Positions 7,271 through 14,807 of a DNA stretch of 17,095 bases are shown piece by piece (the stretch's first letter is position 1; each line of letters starts with the position of its first letter). Source of the stretch: CAYZIC01 sp964478335 (GTDB lineage Bacteria; Verrucomicrobiota; Kiritimatiellia; RFP12; DVOR01); NCBI GenBank assembly GCA_964478335.1, contig CAYZIC010000046.1, positions 1 to 17,095 on the forward strand. The letters run 5' to 3'. A model generated the notes under the pieces. That model worked only from the letters and a program-made list of their open reading frames with translations. It had not been told where the DNA came from and searched no databases. The position numbers and the translations under genes were made by a program.

Positions 7271-7342
7271 CTCGTCGCTCCCTCAAGTATCCCCCAAACA
7301 CCAGGTCCCAGGAGGCGCATTCAGGACATTCGTGCCGTAGGT

Positions 7343-8509
7343 CTAATAAGCCTGATTGTAGATTTGGACGATCGCATCGTGAGTAAGCGTACGATAAGGA
7401 TTAGCGCAAGTGGTCAAGGTCTCATCTGCCATTTGATCAAAGCGAATCTGATCAGGGACACCGCACTCACGGAGGTTTGCGGGGAGCTTGAGTGTATCGG
7501 TAAAGAAATATTTCGTGGCCTGAATGGCCTTTTCTGCAATCTCTTGTGGAGGTAATGCCGCATCAATTCCCCAGACATTGGTGCCATATTCGACAAACTT
7601 TTGGAGGGATTGAGCGTCGAGGACAAAGCGCATCCACGGCGGTGTAAGGACAGCCAACCCAGCGCCATGGGTGATGTCGTAGTGTGCACTGACGGTATGC
7701 TCAATCATGTGCACAGACCAGCCCATTTCTCGGCCATTGGAGAGAAATCCATTAATCGCCCAGGATGATGCCCACATGAGGTTGGCGCGAGCTTCATAAT
7801 TAGCTGGGTCTGCCAAGGCTATCGGACCGCAGGCGATGAGGGTTTTGAGGAGGGCTTCGCAAAGACGATCTTGCATATAGCCAGATTCCGTGGTGAAGTA
7901 AACCTCAAGAATATGTGAGAAAATATCCGCAGTACCGCTAGCCGTTTGATAAGGGCTGACGCTTTGGGTATAGGTGGGGTCGAGAATAGAGGCTTTGGGG
8001 AGCATTGCTGGATTGATCGTCGCAAGCTTGGCGGGAATTGATAGATCTGAGATCACCGCACCAGCATCCATTTCTGAGCCCGTTGCCGAGAGCGTCAAAA
8101 CGGTCATTAGGGGCAATGCATCGACAATATCTGAGCCATGGGTCTTGACCAAATCCCAGGCATCACCATCATACTTAGCCGCGGCAGCGATGACCTTGGC
8201 GCAGTCAATGGTCGATCCCCCCCCAACGGGCAAGACGACATCAATTCCTTGCTCCTTGCAAATGGCAGCCCCTTGACGAACGCTCTCAATGCGAGGGTTG
8301 GGTTCAACGCCAGAAAGCTCAACGATTTGGATATTGGCCGCTGAGAGGGCTTGGGTAACGGCTTGATAGGCACCATTTTGCTTAATGCTACCGCCGCCAT
8401 AAACGAGGAGGACCTTGGTGCCGTATTTAAGGATCTCTTGTGGCAGTGCGGCGACTTGGCCATGACCAAAGTGCACGATGGTGGGGATTGAATAGGTAAA
8501 ATTACGCAT
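7343..8509 (-). CDS. Iron-containing alcohol dehydrogenase (butanol dehydrogenase/YqhD-like)
   Basis: Cytoplasmic group III alcohol dehydrogenase reducing aldehydes or oxidising alcohols with NAD(P)H. The 388-residue length is typical. The nucleotide-binding motif GGGS (VGGGSTIDCAK) is at residues 96-99, with an earlier YGGGSIK at 38-43. Metal ligands follow the FucO/YqhD spacing: Asp195, His199, His267 and His281, with His271 as the likely proton relay. The start MRNFTYSIPTIVHFG is the usual N-terminus of the butanol dehydrogenase subgroup. The Shine-Dalgarno sequence is weak. The gene lies 38 nt behind the alpha-galactosidase gene, with a palindromic hairpin between them, and is last in the minus-strand series. 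The physiological substrate cannot be read from sequence; a fermentative or aldehyde-detoxifying role is inferred. Confidence 0.95.
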   Translation of the reverse strand: MRNFTYSIPTIVHFGHGQVAALPQEILKYGTKVLLVYGGGSIKQNGAYQAVTQALSAANIQIVELSGVEPNPRIESVRQGAAICKEQGIDVVLPVGGGSTIDCAKVIAAAAKYDGDAWDLVKTHGSDIVDALPLMTVLTLSATGSEMDAGAVISDLSIPAKLATINPAMLPKASILDPTYTQSVSPYQTASGTADIFSHILEVYFTTESGYMQDRLCEALLKTLIACGPIALADPANYEARANLMWASSWAINGFLSNGREMGWSVHMIEHTVSAHYDITHGAGLAVLTPPWMRFVLDAQSLQKFVEYGTNVWGIDAALPPQEIAEKAIQATKYFFTDTLKLPANLRECGVPDQIRFDQMADETLTTCANPYRTLTHDAIVQIYNQAY

Positions 8510-8529
8510 GGTGATGAATCAATAAGGTT

Positions 8530-8545
8530 GCAGGCAAATGCCTGC
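8530..8545. repeat. Intercistronic palindrome
   Basis: GCAGGCAAATGCCTGC is a palindrome apart from its two central bases. It fills nearly half of the 38-nt gap between the alpha-galactosidase stop and the dehydrogenase start. In RNA it forms a short hairpin (6-7 bp) without a following T-run. It could be a processing or translation-affecting hairpin, or a protein-binding site. Confidence 0.5.
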
Positions 8546-8547
8546 GG

Positions 8548-9963
8548 TTAACGAATCTCCAAGCAGCATCCGTGAGGAGGGAGGCCTTGGGCGGGTTTAT
8601 CATTTAAATTAAAGGTCGCAATAGCAGTTTTTCCCGTGCTGAGCTTTTTGTGCCAGACGTGAACATTGTTTTTAGCACTAACACTGATGGCAGGATTCAT
8701 GGCTTCGTCTTGGTTGATCGCAAGCAATGTTTTGTCGCAGAGGAGGCTCTTGGTAAAGGCATCAAGTTGCTCGATGTCACAGGAGATCATCAGCGGTGCC
8801 GAGAGCATGGCCCACATCGTCATGTGAGTGCGTTGCTCAATCTGGCTCAAACCTGATGGTTTAAAGGTAACATTGGGGCGATTGGGAATACCGAGGCGGC
8901 CGATTTGCAAGATATCTGGATCAGGGTAATTACCTGGCTTAAGGTGCTTTTGGAGGGGCAGCTGCTGCATGGCAATTGTGCAAATACTCTGCCACGAATC
9001 ACGGATATCGCCTGTTGTCCGAATCATGTGAGCCGACTGAAAGAGTCCCGCAAGGAGATTGTGTGGCGCATTATTGGACATACTAAAGATTATAGAACGG
9101 TGCTTCTGGGCATCATGTAGATCTTTGGCGATACGCTGAGCGGTGGGGAGATCATTCACATGCCAGTCGACCTTCACAAAATCGATCCCCCAATCTGCCC
9201 ACTGCTTGACATCTTGATCAAAGAACCAATGTCCGACATGGTTAAGGTTTTTATGAATAGATCCAGGATAGCGGCCAAAGAATTGCGTTGATTGGAGACG
9301 TTTACTGGCGGGGAGGTAATGCTTAGCGTAATCACCAGACGCATCAGGAGCCGAGCCACCAATAAAGCCCGCATAGGTGCCCATCCATGGGGACGAGTAA
9401 ATGCCGACCTTGAGTCCAAGCGAGTGGATACGCTCACACATGACATGCATATCAGTAAAGCGGGCATTGGGTTGAATAGCCCGATAGTTGCCGCCGCGCT
9501 CGCCTTGCCAGCAATCGTCGATATTGACAAAGCTATAGCCATAGTCCGCTAAACCAGTCTTGACGAGGAGGTTCGCGACCTTTTCGATGGATGCTTGACT
9601 CACAGCCTCACTATAGGAGTACCAGCTATTCCACCCCATGGGCGGTGTAAGGGCAATGGTGTCCCCACAAACGAGCGTGAGTGTGCGCGAGGTGGTACCC
9701 GAGGCATTTTTTGCCAAGATCGTCAGAGGGTAACGCCCTGGAGTAGCCAAGGATCCCGTAAGGATATTCCTCTTAATCGAGACCCCTTGAGGGAGGGATT
9801 TGACTTGCCATTGGATAGGCCGATCGCCGCTGGTTGGAATACGATAGATAAAAGTCCTCGTGGGCTGCACGCCATAGACGGCGGGGCCATTGATAGAAGG
9901 GATTTCAGCGCAAACGATCCTCGCTGCCACACAGATCACGCTACACATCATGAAGTAATTCAT
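8548..9963 (-). CDS. Secreted GH27 alpha-galactosidase with N-terminal NEW1/He_PIG-type modules
   Basis: Glycoside hydrolase of family 27, predicted to release alpha-linked galactose (melibiose-type or galactomannan side chains). The chosen ATG (9963) has GGGAG eight bases upstream and begins MNYFMMCSVICVAARIVCAE, a plausible signal peptide, so the enzyme is probably periplasmic or secreted; an upstream ATG at 9990 would add nine residues. In the 471-residue form a NEW1/He_PIG-like region spans about 23-98 (GPAVYGVQP, LPQGVSI, TGSLATPGRYPLTI). The TIM barrel starts at TPPMGWNSW, then NIDDCW. The nucleophile is Asp266 (FVKVDW) and the acid/base Asp319 (TGDIRDSW). A C-terminal beta domain ends in PPHGCCLEIR. 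The next gene upstream, a PHP phosphatase, stops 35 nt before this start. Residue roles are by family analogy. Confidence 0.93.
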   Translation of the reverse strand: MNYFMMCSVICVAARIVCAEIPSINGPAVYGVQPTRTFIYRIPTSGDRPIQWQVKSLPQGVSIKRNILTGSLATPGRYPLTILAKNASGTTSRTLTLVCGDTIALTPPMGWNSWYSYSEAVSQASIEKVANLLVKTGLADYGYSFVNIDDCWQGERGGNYRAIQPNARFTDMHVMCERIHSLGLKVGIYSSPWMGTYAGFIGGSAPDASGDYAKHYLPASKRLQSTQFFGRYPGSIHKNLNHVGHWFFDQDVKQWADWGIDFVKVDWHVNDLPTAQRIAKDLHDAQKHRSIIFSMSNNAPHNLLAGLFQSAHMIRTTGDIRDSWQSICTIAMQQLPLQKHLKPGNYPDPDILQIGRLGIPNRPNVTFKPSGLSQIEQRTHMTMWAMLSAPLMISCDIEQLDAFTKSLLCDKTLLAINQDEAMNPAISVSAKNNVHVWHKKLSTGKTAIATFNLNDKPAQGLPPHGCCLEIR

Positions 9964-9998
9964 TCCAACACTCCCACATAGAGCACACACTATGTCGA

Positions 9999-10799
9999 TT
10001 AAAAATCGTAGTGATAGACCGCACCATCTCGGATGGTCGATAGTTGCGTATAGCCGACGCGATGGAGGAGGTCAGCCGCTCGGGTAAAATTACTGGCTAC
10101 AAAGCGAGCCCGGTGAGAGTCACTACCAATCATGACAGGAATTTCTCGGGTAAAGCAAGCGCGCAAGATAGCTTCGCTAGGATAGGCCTCTTTGCAATCC
10201 TTGACCCATCCCGAGGTATTGAGCTCGACAATCATGCCACTGGATTTGATGGCTTCGAGGGCTTCTTGGATATGGGCCGTGACATCTCTGGTAGGATAGA
10301 TCTCAAATTTTTTAACCAAGTCCATATGCCCGACAATTTGAAAGAGCCCACTAGCAGCCATGTTGCGCACCGCATGCCAGTAGTCAATGATGGCCTCATC
10401 CTTGGCTTCGTCACTCTTATCAAGCCAGTACTTCTTAGAGGAATCACACGCCTCGTGGTTGATATAGTGGACCGATCCAATGGTGAAGTCAAGCCGATGG
10501 TCACGCACCATGGGGGCTAAATGGTCGGCATTGCCTAGCCAATCAAACTCCATCCCGATCATGATTTCGATTGGGTTTGGATTATGGCGTAGCTCACCGA
10601 CATACTTGAAGTATCGATCTAACTTGTCCAACTGCAAAGCCCACTCGGGGGTCTTTTCTGCAGGGTCATCGGAGATACGATAGTAGTGATCCGCAAAGCC
10701 TAAGCAATCAACCTGCTGGCTGACAGCAGCATCATAGATGCGCTGGGGGGTATCTTGCCCATCGCTAAAGACGGAGTGATTATGCAGACTAACGCGCAC
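9999..10799 (-). CDS. hisK: PHP-domain histidinol-phosphatase (HisJ/HisK type)
   Basis: Metal-dependent phosphoesterase of the PHP superfamily; this subgroup dephosphorylates histidinol phosphate in histidine synthesis. I set the start at the GTG 10799 because AGGGAGG lies five bases upstream and the protein then begins (M)RVSLHNHSVFSDG directly at the first PHP metal motif. An ATG at 10835 would add 12 residues but sits deep in the preceding gene. With the GTG start it has 266 residues, normal for HisJ. PHP motifs in order: HNHSVFSDG, GFADHY, GMEFDW, GSVHYI, GHMDLVKK, VELNTSG and GSDSH. It overlaps the rnr stop by 11 nt, implying coupled translation. No other his gene is nearby, so a different phosphate ester is possible. 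Confidence 0.84.
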   Translation of the reverse strand: MRVSLHNHSVFSDGQDTPQRIYDAAVSQQVDCLGFADHYYRISDDPAEKTPEWALQLDKLDRYFKYVGELRHNPNPIEIMIGMEFDWLGNADHLAPMVRDHRLDFTIGSVHYINHEACDSSKKYWLDKSDEAKDEAIIDYWHAVRNMAASGLFQIVGHMDLVKKFEIYPTRDVTAHIQEALEAIKSSGMIVELNTSGWVKDCKEAYPSEAILRACFTREIPVMIGSDSHRARFVASNFTRAADLLHRVGYTQLSTIRDGAVYHYDF

Positions 10800-13041
10800 G
10801 CTTGCCTCCCTTGCTGGGAGCGTGTTTACCCCCACCCTTTTTAGCCGCTAAGCGGTATTTTGCATCACGTATCGCCTTTAGCTCTCGATTATTGTCACGG
10901 GCGAGGTCGCGCTCTCTAGTTGCGACAGGCATATTATCCTTAGCCGAGCCCTTAACATAGACAAAGTCCAATCGGCGCGCGGGGAAGTCAACCTTATTAA
11001 TCAAGACTTTGAGTGTGGTACCAGCCTTAATGGTCACATCATCGGCAGAGAGGGTATCAATACCAGGCGTGTAGTTGACGCGCTTTTTACTAATCGCAGA
11101 AATGTGCACCATACCACCAAGCTGCAAATCGATCACATCGACAAAGAATCCAAAGGCCTTAACCGAGACCGCAACAGCATCATAGGCGATCGGCTTTTTG
11201 TCAGTCAATTGTTGTTGCAAGAAGCGATACTTCTTGATTTCAGTGAGGGCGCGTTCGGCTTCGTCGGCAACCATTTCACAATTGGTCACCTGCGTGGCGA
11301 TGCATACCAAGCGCTGTGTATCCATGTTACCCCGGCTACCCGTACCAGTGAGATACTCAGTCAATTGGCGATGAGTAATCAAATCCGAGTAACGACGAAT
11401 CGGTGAGGTAAAGTGGGTGTAATGATGTAGAGCCAACCCAAAGTGGCCAGACGCATCTGCGGAGTAAAGCGCACGCTTGAGGCTACGCAACACCAAAGAA
11501 TGGATATGATAGCGCAAAGGATGATTCTCGGTTTCCTTTAAGAAACGCGCCAATTCATGAGGTTCATTGAGGTTACGTGGACGCAAGCCCATTTTTTTGA
11601 GCTCCATGATCATCTTGTTGACCTTTTCCTCATCAGGAGCTTCATGCAATCGCGAAATAATGCGAATACCCTTAGCCTGTAGCTCTGTTGCGACGGCTTC
11701 ATTAGCCGCAACCATGCAGCATTCGATCAATTGATGAGCTTCATCATTGGGGGCTGCATGGATGCCGATCATGCGGCCTTGTCCATCCATCTCGATTTCC
11801 ACCTCGCTAGATGCCATTTCCAAAGCATCATTGGCATCGCGCAGTTTCTTTAAGAGGCGGGTTAATTTAACGAGCTCTTGAATGAATGGAACCGTGCGCA
11901 CATCCAAATCATCCCGCACGACATCGCGAGCCTCGATTATAGCCAAGGCTTCTTCATAGTTGAGGCGTTGCTTTGAGCAGATAATACTCTTGGCGAAGCG
12001 GCGCTTGAGGAGGTGACCATTCTTATTATAGGTCAAAAAGGTCGAGAAAGCCAATCGATCGACATTGGGCTGGAGCGAGCAGATCCCATTAGAGAGTTGC
12101 TCAGGGAGCATTGGAATCACTTGGTCAATGAGATAGACGGAGTTGCCACGCTTAAAAGCTTCCCGATCGAGAGCAGATCCCGGCTTGACATAGTGACCGA
12201 CATCGGCAATATGGACACCCAGCACCCAGTTACCATCAGCATCGGTCGTCAACGATACCGCATCGTCAAAGTCTCGAGCCGAGGCAGGATCAATCGTCAC
12301 AATAAACTCATTACGCAAATCTTCACGGTCGCCGGGCTCATTCACATAGGCAGCAACCATCTCAGCCTCACTCATGACAGCGGCGTCAAATGAGGTGGGC
12401 AAATCGTACTGCTTGACAATGGACTCAGTATCTAAGGAGGGCTGATCAGCAGGTCCAATGACTTCAACCAACGTCGCTTCAAGCTGCTTCGCATTGCGAT
12501 CAGCGCGCTTGACTTGGACCAGTACACGGTCTCCAGGCTTGGCATCACCACGATCAGCGAGCGTAAAATCGGACGTATAGACAGGATTGAGCGGCGAGAC
12601 ATAGCTTTTGCCAGCGGTGGTAAAGACGGTGCCGACCACATTGCGCACAGCCTTTTGATCAATTGACTGAATCGTACCGACAGGATCGGTACGAGAACCT
12701 TGGCGAAAATTCACCGTTACGACATCACCCGGTAGGACATTGCGCATGTCGCGCGATTCGACAAAGACCACGCGACCATCCTCAGCGGTCACCGTACCTG
12801 CGCCAGAGCGCATCACGCGTACTTGTCCTGTCAATTGCCCCGCACCACGCCCAGCATGGTAGTAACCACGGCGCTTTTCGACGAGTGCGCCAGAGCGCAC
12901 CATTCCGCGCAAAACCTTTGAAAGCTCCTTAGCGGCCTTGCCACGGAGTCCCAAAATCTTCACTACTGCATTTGCACAATAGACCTTTTCTGGGTCCGAC
13001 TCAAACAAATACCTCACGGCTTTAAATTCAATATCATTCAT
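10789..13041 (-). CDS. rnr: Ribonuclease R (RNB-family 3'-5' exoribonuclease)
   Basis: Processive hydrolytic exoribonuclease acting on structured RNA, rRNA and tmRNA-tagged messages. The 750-residue order is typical: an N-terminal winged-helix-like segment (about 1-65), two cold-shock domains (about 70-195), the RNB catalytic domain (about 240-575) and an S1 domain (about 620-700), then a Lys/Arg/Gly-rich tail (KKGGGKHAPSKGGKRAR). Catalytic aspartates are Asp251, 257, 259 and 260 in IDPASARDFDDAV, spaced as in RNase II/R. The conserved FTSPIRRYSDL is present near the end of the RNB domain. The ATG follows AAGGAA by about eight bases. A hairpin terminator separates it from purM upstream; the PHP gene overlaps its 3' end. 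Confidence 0.97.
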   Translation of the reverse strand: MNDIEFKAVRYLFESDPEKVYCANAVVKILGLRGKAAKELSKVLRGMVRSGALVEKRRGYYHAGRGAGQLTGQVRVMRSGAGTVTAEDGRVVFVESRDMRNVLPGDVVTVNFRQGSRTDPVGTIQSIDQKAVRNVVGTVFTTAGKSYVSPLNPVYTSDFTLADRGDAKPGDRVLVQVKRADRNAKQLEATLVEVIGPADQPSLDTESIVKQYDLPTSFDAAVMSEAEMVAAYVNEPGDREDLRNEFIVTIDPASARDFDDAVSLTTDADGNWVLGVHIADVGHYVKPGSALDREAFKRGNSVYLIDQVIPMLPEQLSNGICSLQPNVDRLAFSTFLTYNKNGHLLKRRFAKSIICSKQRLNYEEALAIIEARDVVRDDLDVRTVPFIQELVKLTRLLKKLRDANDALEMASSEVEIEMDGQGRMIGIHAAPNDEAHQLIECCMVAANEAVATELQAKGIRIISRLHEAPDEEKVNKMIMELKKMGLRPRNLNEPHELARFLKETENHPLRYHIHSLVLRSLKRALYSADASGHFGLALHHYTHFTSPIRRYSDLITHRQLTEYLTGTGSRGNMDTQRLVCIATQVTNCEMVADEAERALTEIKKYRFLQQQLTDKKPIAYDAVAVSVKAFGFFVDVIDLQLGGMVHISAISKKRVNYTPGIDTLSADDVTIKAGTTLKVLINKVDFPARRLDFVYVKGSAKDNMPVATRERDLARDNNRELKAIRDAKYRLAAKKGGGKHAPSKGGKRAR

Positions 13042-13078
13042 TTTATAATTCCTTATTTATTCGTTCCCCTATTCACAC

Positions 13079-13132
13079 AAAAGAAAAGGGGCGAAGCTTC
13101 ACGGCGACCCGACAAGCTCCAGCCCCTCTTTT
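13079..13132 (-). terminator. Hairpin terminator between purM and rnr
   Basis: On the minus strand GGGGC...AGCTT pairs with AAGCTT...GCCCC (right arm near 13114-13132, left arm 13084-13099) around a 14-nt loop, followed by TTTTCTTTT. It lies just behind purM. Only about 37 bp remain before the rnr start, so rnr depends on read-through or on a promoter inside this short space. Confidence 0.72.
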
Positions 13133-13147
13133 AATCACGGTACGATC

Positions 13148-14182
13148 TTAGAAAAGGACATTGACCTTTTTCGTTCCCGGATTGACGCCACCGATGATCA
13201 GCGGATCTTCGCCATTGGCTTGGAGGATAGACATGGTCTGAGCGACATCCTCAGGGCGCACGATCAAGACGTAGCCGATACCCATATTAAAGACGCGATA
13301 CATCTCCTCGCTGGAGACACCACCCTTTTCTTGGATAAACTTAAATACAGCTGGCGTTTCCCATGCCGCAGAATCGATCGTCACATTGACTGTTGTCGGC
13401 ATGACACGAGGGATATTATCATAAAAACCACCGCCAGTGATATGCGCCATACCCTTGACAGGGACCTTGGCATCCAAGACTGCGCCCACGGGCTTAAGGA
13501 AGCTCTTGTGGACAGCAAGCAAAGCATCTGCGCAAGTCACGTCTGTGCCTGGCAAGAGATCCTCGGGCTTTAACCCACACTTATTAAAGATCACTTCACG
13601 AGCCAAAGAGAAGCCATTGGTCTGCAAACCGCCAGAGGGCAAGCCGATAATGACATCGCCAACCTTGATATCTTCACCCGTGATGACATCCTCACGCTTC
13701 ACTTGACCGACGATCGTGCCGACCAAATCGTATTCACCAACAGGATAGAGCCCAGGCATTTCGGCTGTTTCACCACCCAAGAGTGCGCAACCATTCTCAG
13801 AGCAAGCTTTGCAAAGTCCCGAGACCACGGCATTAAAGATATCCGTATCAAAGACCGATGCACCAATGTAGTCGAGGAAAAAGAGCGGACGTGCACCTTG
13901 GACCAAGATATCATTCACGCAGTGGTTCACGATGTCCTGACCGACAGTATCATGGCGACCAGCAAGGGCTGCGACCTTAAGCTTGGTACCCACGCCATCA
14001 GCACTAGCTACGAGGATCGTATCAGCGCCAGGGCTCTGAAACATCCCGCCAAAACTACCAATACCACCGATCACGCCAGGGGTTACAGTCTTTTTCACCA
14101 TTTGCTTAATCGTCTCGATACCACCCATTTTCTTATCGATATCCACGCCTGCTGCTGCATATGCCGAATTATTCTCTGCCAT
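13148..14182 (-). CDS. purM: Phosphoribosylformylglycinamidine cyclo-ligase (AIR synthetase)
   Basis: Catalyses ATP-dependent closure of FGAM to aminoimidazole ribonucleotide in de novo purine synthesis; cytoplasmic homodimer in the family. At 344 residues it has normal length. Recognisable segments are YAAAGVDIDKKMGGI near the N-terminus, IGSFGGMF (41-48), the ATP-binding ASADGVGTKLKVA (59-71), a HCVNDILVQGARPLFFLDYI block, GGETAEMPGLY (136-146), PSGGLQTNGFSLAR and MAHITGGGFYDNIPRV. The ATG has AGGA about eight bases upstream. No other pur gene adjoins it. A hairpin terminator follows, so it may be transcribed alone or with partial read-through to rnr. Confidence 0.97.
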   Translation of the reverse strand: MAENNSAYAAAGVDIDKKMGGIETIKQMVKKTVTPGVIGGIGSFGGMFQSPGADTILVASADGVGTKLKVAALAGRHDTVGQDIVNHCVNDILVQGARPLFFLDYIGASVFDTDIFNAVVSGLCKACSENGCALLGGETAEMPGLYPVGEYDLVGTIVGQVKREDVITGEDIKVGDVIIGLPSGGLQTNGFSLAREVIFNKCGLKPEDLLPGTDVTCADALLAVHKSFLKPVGAVLDAKVPVKGMAHITGGGFYDNIPRVMPTTVNVTIDSAAWETPAVFKFIQEKGGVSSEEMYRVFNMGIGYVLIVRPEDVAQTMSILQANGEDPLIIGGVNPGTKKVNVLF

Positions 14183-14348
14183 AATGTAGTCCTATTCTTT
14201 TGTATAAACATGTTTAATGAATTAAAAAACGCCCTTACTTTACCACAACCCCTCAAAAAAGGAAAGCACAAAAGTCGCCCCATCCCCAAAAAAGCGTAGC
14301 AAAACCCCTCGGAGCTCTCAAATCCCACTCAAAGGCTTGCCTAAAAGT

Positions 14349-14378
14349 AAAAGGACCCAGCCAAAGCTGAGTCCTTTT
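14349..14378 (-). terminator. Rho-independent terminator of rpsU
   Basis: Arms 14349-14361 and 14366-14378 form a 13-bp stem with one T-G wobble and a 4-nt loop. On the minus strand the stem ends in TTTT and continues ACTTTT. It lies about 30 bp after the rpsU stop and isolates rpsU from purM. Confidence 0.85.
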
Positions 14379-14406
14379 AGTTGCGACAATTGTCGATCAA
14401 GCAAGC

Positions 14407-14601
14407 TTAGAAAGCAGAGCTATTACGAGACTTGTTGCGGATGCGAGCACGTGCAGACTTTTTACGAGCCTTTTCACACGGTTTTTCGTAGTAACGGTTA
14501 TTACGAAGCTGCTTCAAGAGACCTTCCTTATCCATGATCTTCTTCAGACGCTTCAAAGCACGCTCTACGGATTCGCTTTTTTTCAAACGGATGCTAATCA
14601 T
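14407..14601 (-). CDS. rpsU: 30S ribosomal protein S21
   Basis: Small, very basic 64-residue ribosomal protein of the 30S platform, near the 3' end of 16S rRNA where mRNA is recruited. The sequence MISIRLKKSESVERALKRLKK, with NNRYYEKPCEKARKK in the middle and a C-terminal Arg/Lys-rich tail, is the normal S21 pattern and length. A strong AAGGAGG (14611-14617) lies nine bases before the ATG. A promoter upstream and a terminator downstream make it a single-gene transcript, in contrast to rpsU-dnaG-rpoD arrangements in some bacteria. Confidence 0.96.
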   Translation of the reverse strand: MISIRLKKSESVERALKRLKKIMDKEGLLKQLRNNRYYEKPCEKARKKSARARIRNKSRNSSAF

Positions 14602-14659
14602 TTTTGCTCACCTCCTTTTCATGACCTATCTCAATCATCGAGATCTCTGGTCGAATAGC

Positions 14660-14688
14660 CACATAAGATAGCAAACCTCTTACGTCAA
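14660..14688 (-). promoter_or_regulatory. Promoter of rpsU
   Basis: On the minus strand TTGACG (14688-14683), a 17-bp spacer and TATGTG (14665-14660) match sigma-70 elements at 5/6 and 4/6. The predicted start near 14653 leaves a leader of about 50 nt. The rest of the divergent interval up to 14807 shows a possible TATAGAT -10 for the receptor gene near 14741 but no convincing -35. Confidence 0.62.
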
Positions 14689-14807
14689 TGCAAGCACAAA
14701 ATGAGATTTTCCTGAACTTTTCTCTATGTTTGAGCGTTTTTATAGATAGATCAGGGTAAGCTGTCATATGATTTCATTTCTGATCAAGTTAATATAAGGA
14801 GTACACG

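Larger units (their letters stand above)
6909..7342. other. Gene-free interval between convergent recO and alcohol dehydrogenase
   Basis: About 430 bp where two convergent genes end. I find no protein gene, tRNA, or recognisable RNase P or tmRNA. It is rich in short perfect stems: ACAGG/CCTGT at about 6986-7000, TGAGG/CCTCA around 7072-7086, AGCAGAG/CTCTGCT at 7190-7207 and TTGGGGG/CCCCCAA at 7264-7297. It also contains a repeat copy, a group II intron-like segment and a G-quadruplex motif, listed separately. No T-run-associated terminator is obvious for either flanking gene. Confidence 0.7.

Noticed and set aside
6909..7342. tmRNA or RNase P RNA in the structured interval behind recO
   Set aside because: I looked on both strands for the tmRNA ends, a tag frame and T-arm, and for the RNase P conserved GGAAAGTC-type and ACAGA-type elements. 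None is present.
7166..7555. Plus-strand frame of 129 codons
   Set aside because: It runs across the structured non-coding interval and then antisense to the end of the alcohol dehydrogenase gene, with low-complexity, non-protein-like sequence and no ribosome binding site.
13703..14299. Plus-strand frame of 198 codons over the purM 5' region
   Set aside because: It is antisense to conserved PurM motifs and extends into the purM upstream region without a ribosome binding site; a shadow frame.
14749..14785. GATCAG/CTGATC inverted repeat upstream of the TonB receptor, as a Fur-like operator or riboswitch
   Set aside because: The arms are only 6 bp with a 25-nt spacer and do not match a Fur box or a cobalamin riboswitch; it may be chance.
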